The notes beneath the pieces were generated by a model that was given only the letters and a program-made list of their open reading frames with translations, did no database searches and was not told the origin of the DNA. Made by a program: the position numbers and the translations under genes. Shown here piece after piece: positions 63,803 through 64,000 of a stretch of DNA of 64,000 nucleotides. The DNA is taken from contig NZ_CP040442.1 of the NCBI RefSeq assembly GCF_015191005.1, forward strand, positions 2,976,001-3,040,000, given 5' to 3'. The stretch is from Kaistella flava (ex Peng et al. 2021) (lineage in GTDB: Bacteria > Bacteroidota > Bacteroidia > Flavobacteriales > Weeksellaceae). Every line of letters begins with the position of its first letter. Positions within the stretch are counted from its first letter, which is position 1.

Positions 63803-64000
63803 TTAATTTTGATTAAGTAAAGCAATATTCAAAGATGCGTTAATTAAATCAGCAGTTCCTCCGTCAGAATAAATATATAATCTGAGTAAATCTCCTTTAT
63901 TAAAATAGGCAATTCTGGTATAGAGCATGGTCCATCTTTGGGTACCTGGATTTGTTTGCCAAATACCATCTGGATTATCTGAATTTGATGTGTTAACTGC
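63803..64000 (-). CDS. C-terminal part of an unknown protein, 5' end outside the window
   Basis: The frame is open from the right edge to the TAA at 63803-63805 on the complement, 65 residues. It reads AVNTSNSDNPDGIWQTN..., then RWTMLYTRIAYFNKGDLLRLYIYSDGG and ALLNQN. The alternating aromatic and Gly pattern suggests a beta-sandwich or tail-like C-terminal domain. The family cannot be named from this piece. Confidence 0.6.
   Translation of the reverse strand, partial: AVNTSNSDNPDGIWQTNPGTQRWTMLYTRIAYFNKGDLLRLYIYSDGGTADLINASLNIALLNQN

Overview
The window is a chromosomal segment of an AT-rich Bacteroidota bacterium. Gene content points to Flavobacteriales, most likely the Weeksellaceae (Chryseobacterium/Kaistella lineage). 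Supporting signs are promoters of the Bacteroidota type (TTG/TTTG, about 19 bp, TAnnTTTG), a fused ccoN-ccoO cbb3 oxidase gene, DUF4251 lipoproteins, an ISAon1-like ISL3 element, a WG-repeat protein and TonB-type receptors. The placement is inference from family knowledge; no 16S rRNA gene is present.

Layout. 1-2.3 kb: end of a rhodanese gene, a small membrane protein, a thioredoxin, a nitrilase-family amidase and a small secreted barrel-like protein. 2.4-3.7 kb: rseP. 3.7-7.1 kb: an accessory island of two intact tRNA-Asn genes, three decayed GIY-YIG nuclease genes that each run into a partial tRNA-Asn copy, and an ISL3-family insertion sequence with a perfect 8-bp target duplication. 7.1-15.6 kb: pepT, an HMG-CoA-lyase-like gene, an OsmC-like gene, DUF59, exonuclease, CsaA-like and cytochrome c genes, meaB, two DUF4251 lipoproteins separated by a duplicated scrap of meaB, and an M48 protease. 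15.6-29.9 kb: an MlaF/MlaE pair, a sugar-phosphate initiating transferase, queE, folD, pgi, lipoproteins, an AI-2E family permease, lon and a PpiD-like chaperone. 30.1-33.9 kb: mlaD, a two-subunit HdrDE/GlcF-like iron-sulfur module and two small unknown genes. 34-38.4 kb: a glycosyltransferase, a flippase, a lipoprotein and serS.

38.5-48.2 kb is a complete cbb3 cytochrome oxidase locus: ccoI, ccoS, ccoNO, ccoQ, ccoP, ccoG, a FixH-like gene and a TauE/SafE-like gene, with a divergent Crp-family regulator beside ccoI. Two similar TGA-N6-TCA palindromes lie upstream of ccoS and of the regulator and are candidate operators. 48.2-57.7 kb: panB, a heme-binding protein, an Ig-like lipoprotein, a serine hydrolase, a 2-hydroxyacid dehydrogenase, a thioesterase, an HU/CCDC81-type protein, and a TonB-dependent receptor preceded by a TPP riboswitch, so probably a thiamine transporter. 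57.8-64 kb: a WG-repeat protein, a DUF2752 protein, aconitase, a second outer-membrane receptor-like barrel and the end of an unknown gene.

Most of the window is ordinary housekeeping sequence. The most unusual part is the tRNA-Asn/GIY-YIG array. In its tRNA copies a 10-nt stretch ending inside the anticodon is replaced by a 16-bp palindrome, and the nuclease reading frame ends in that same tRNA-derived DNA.
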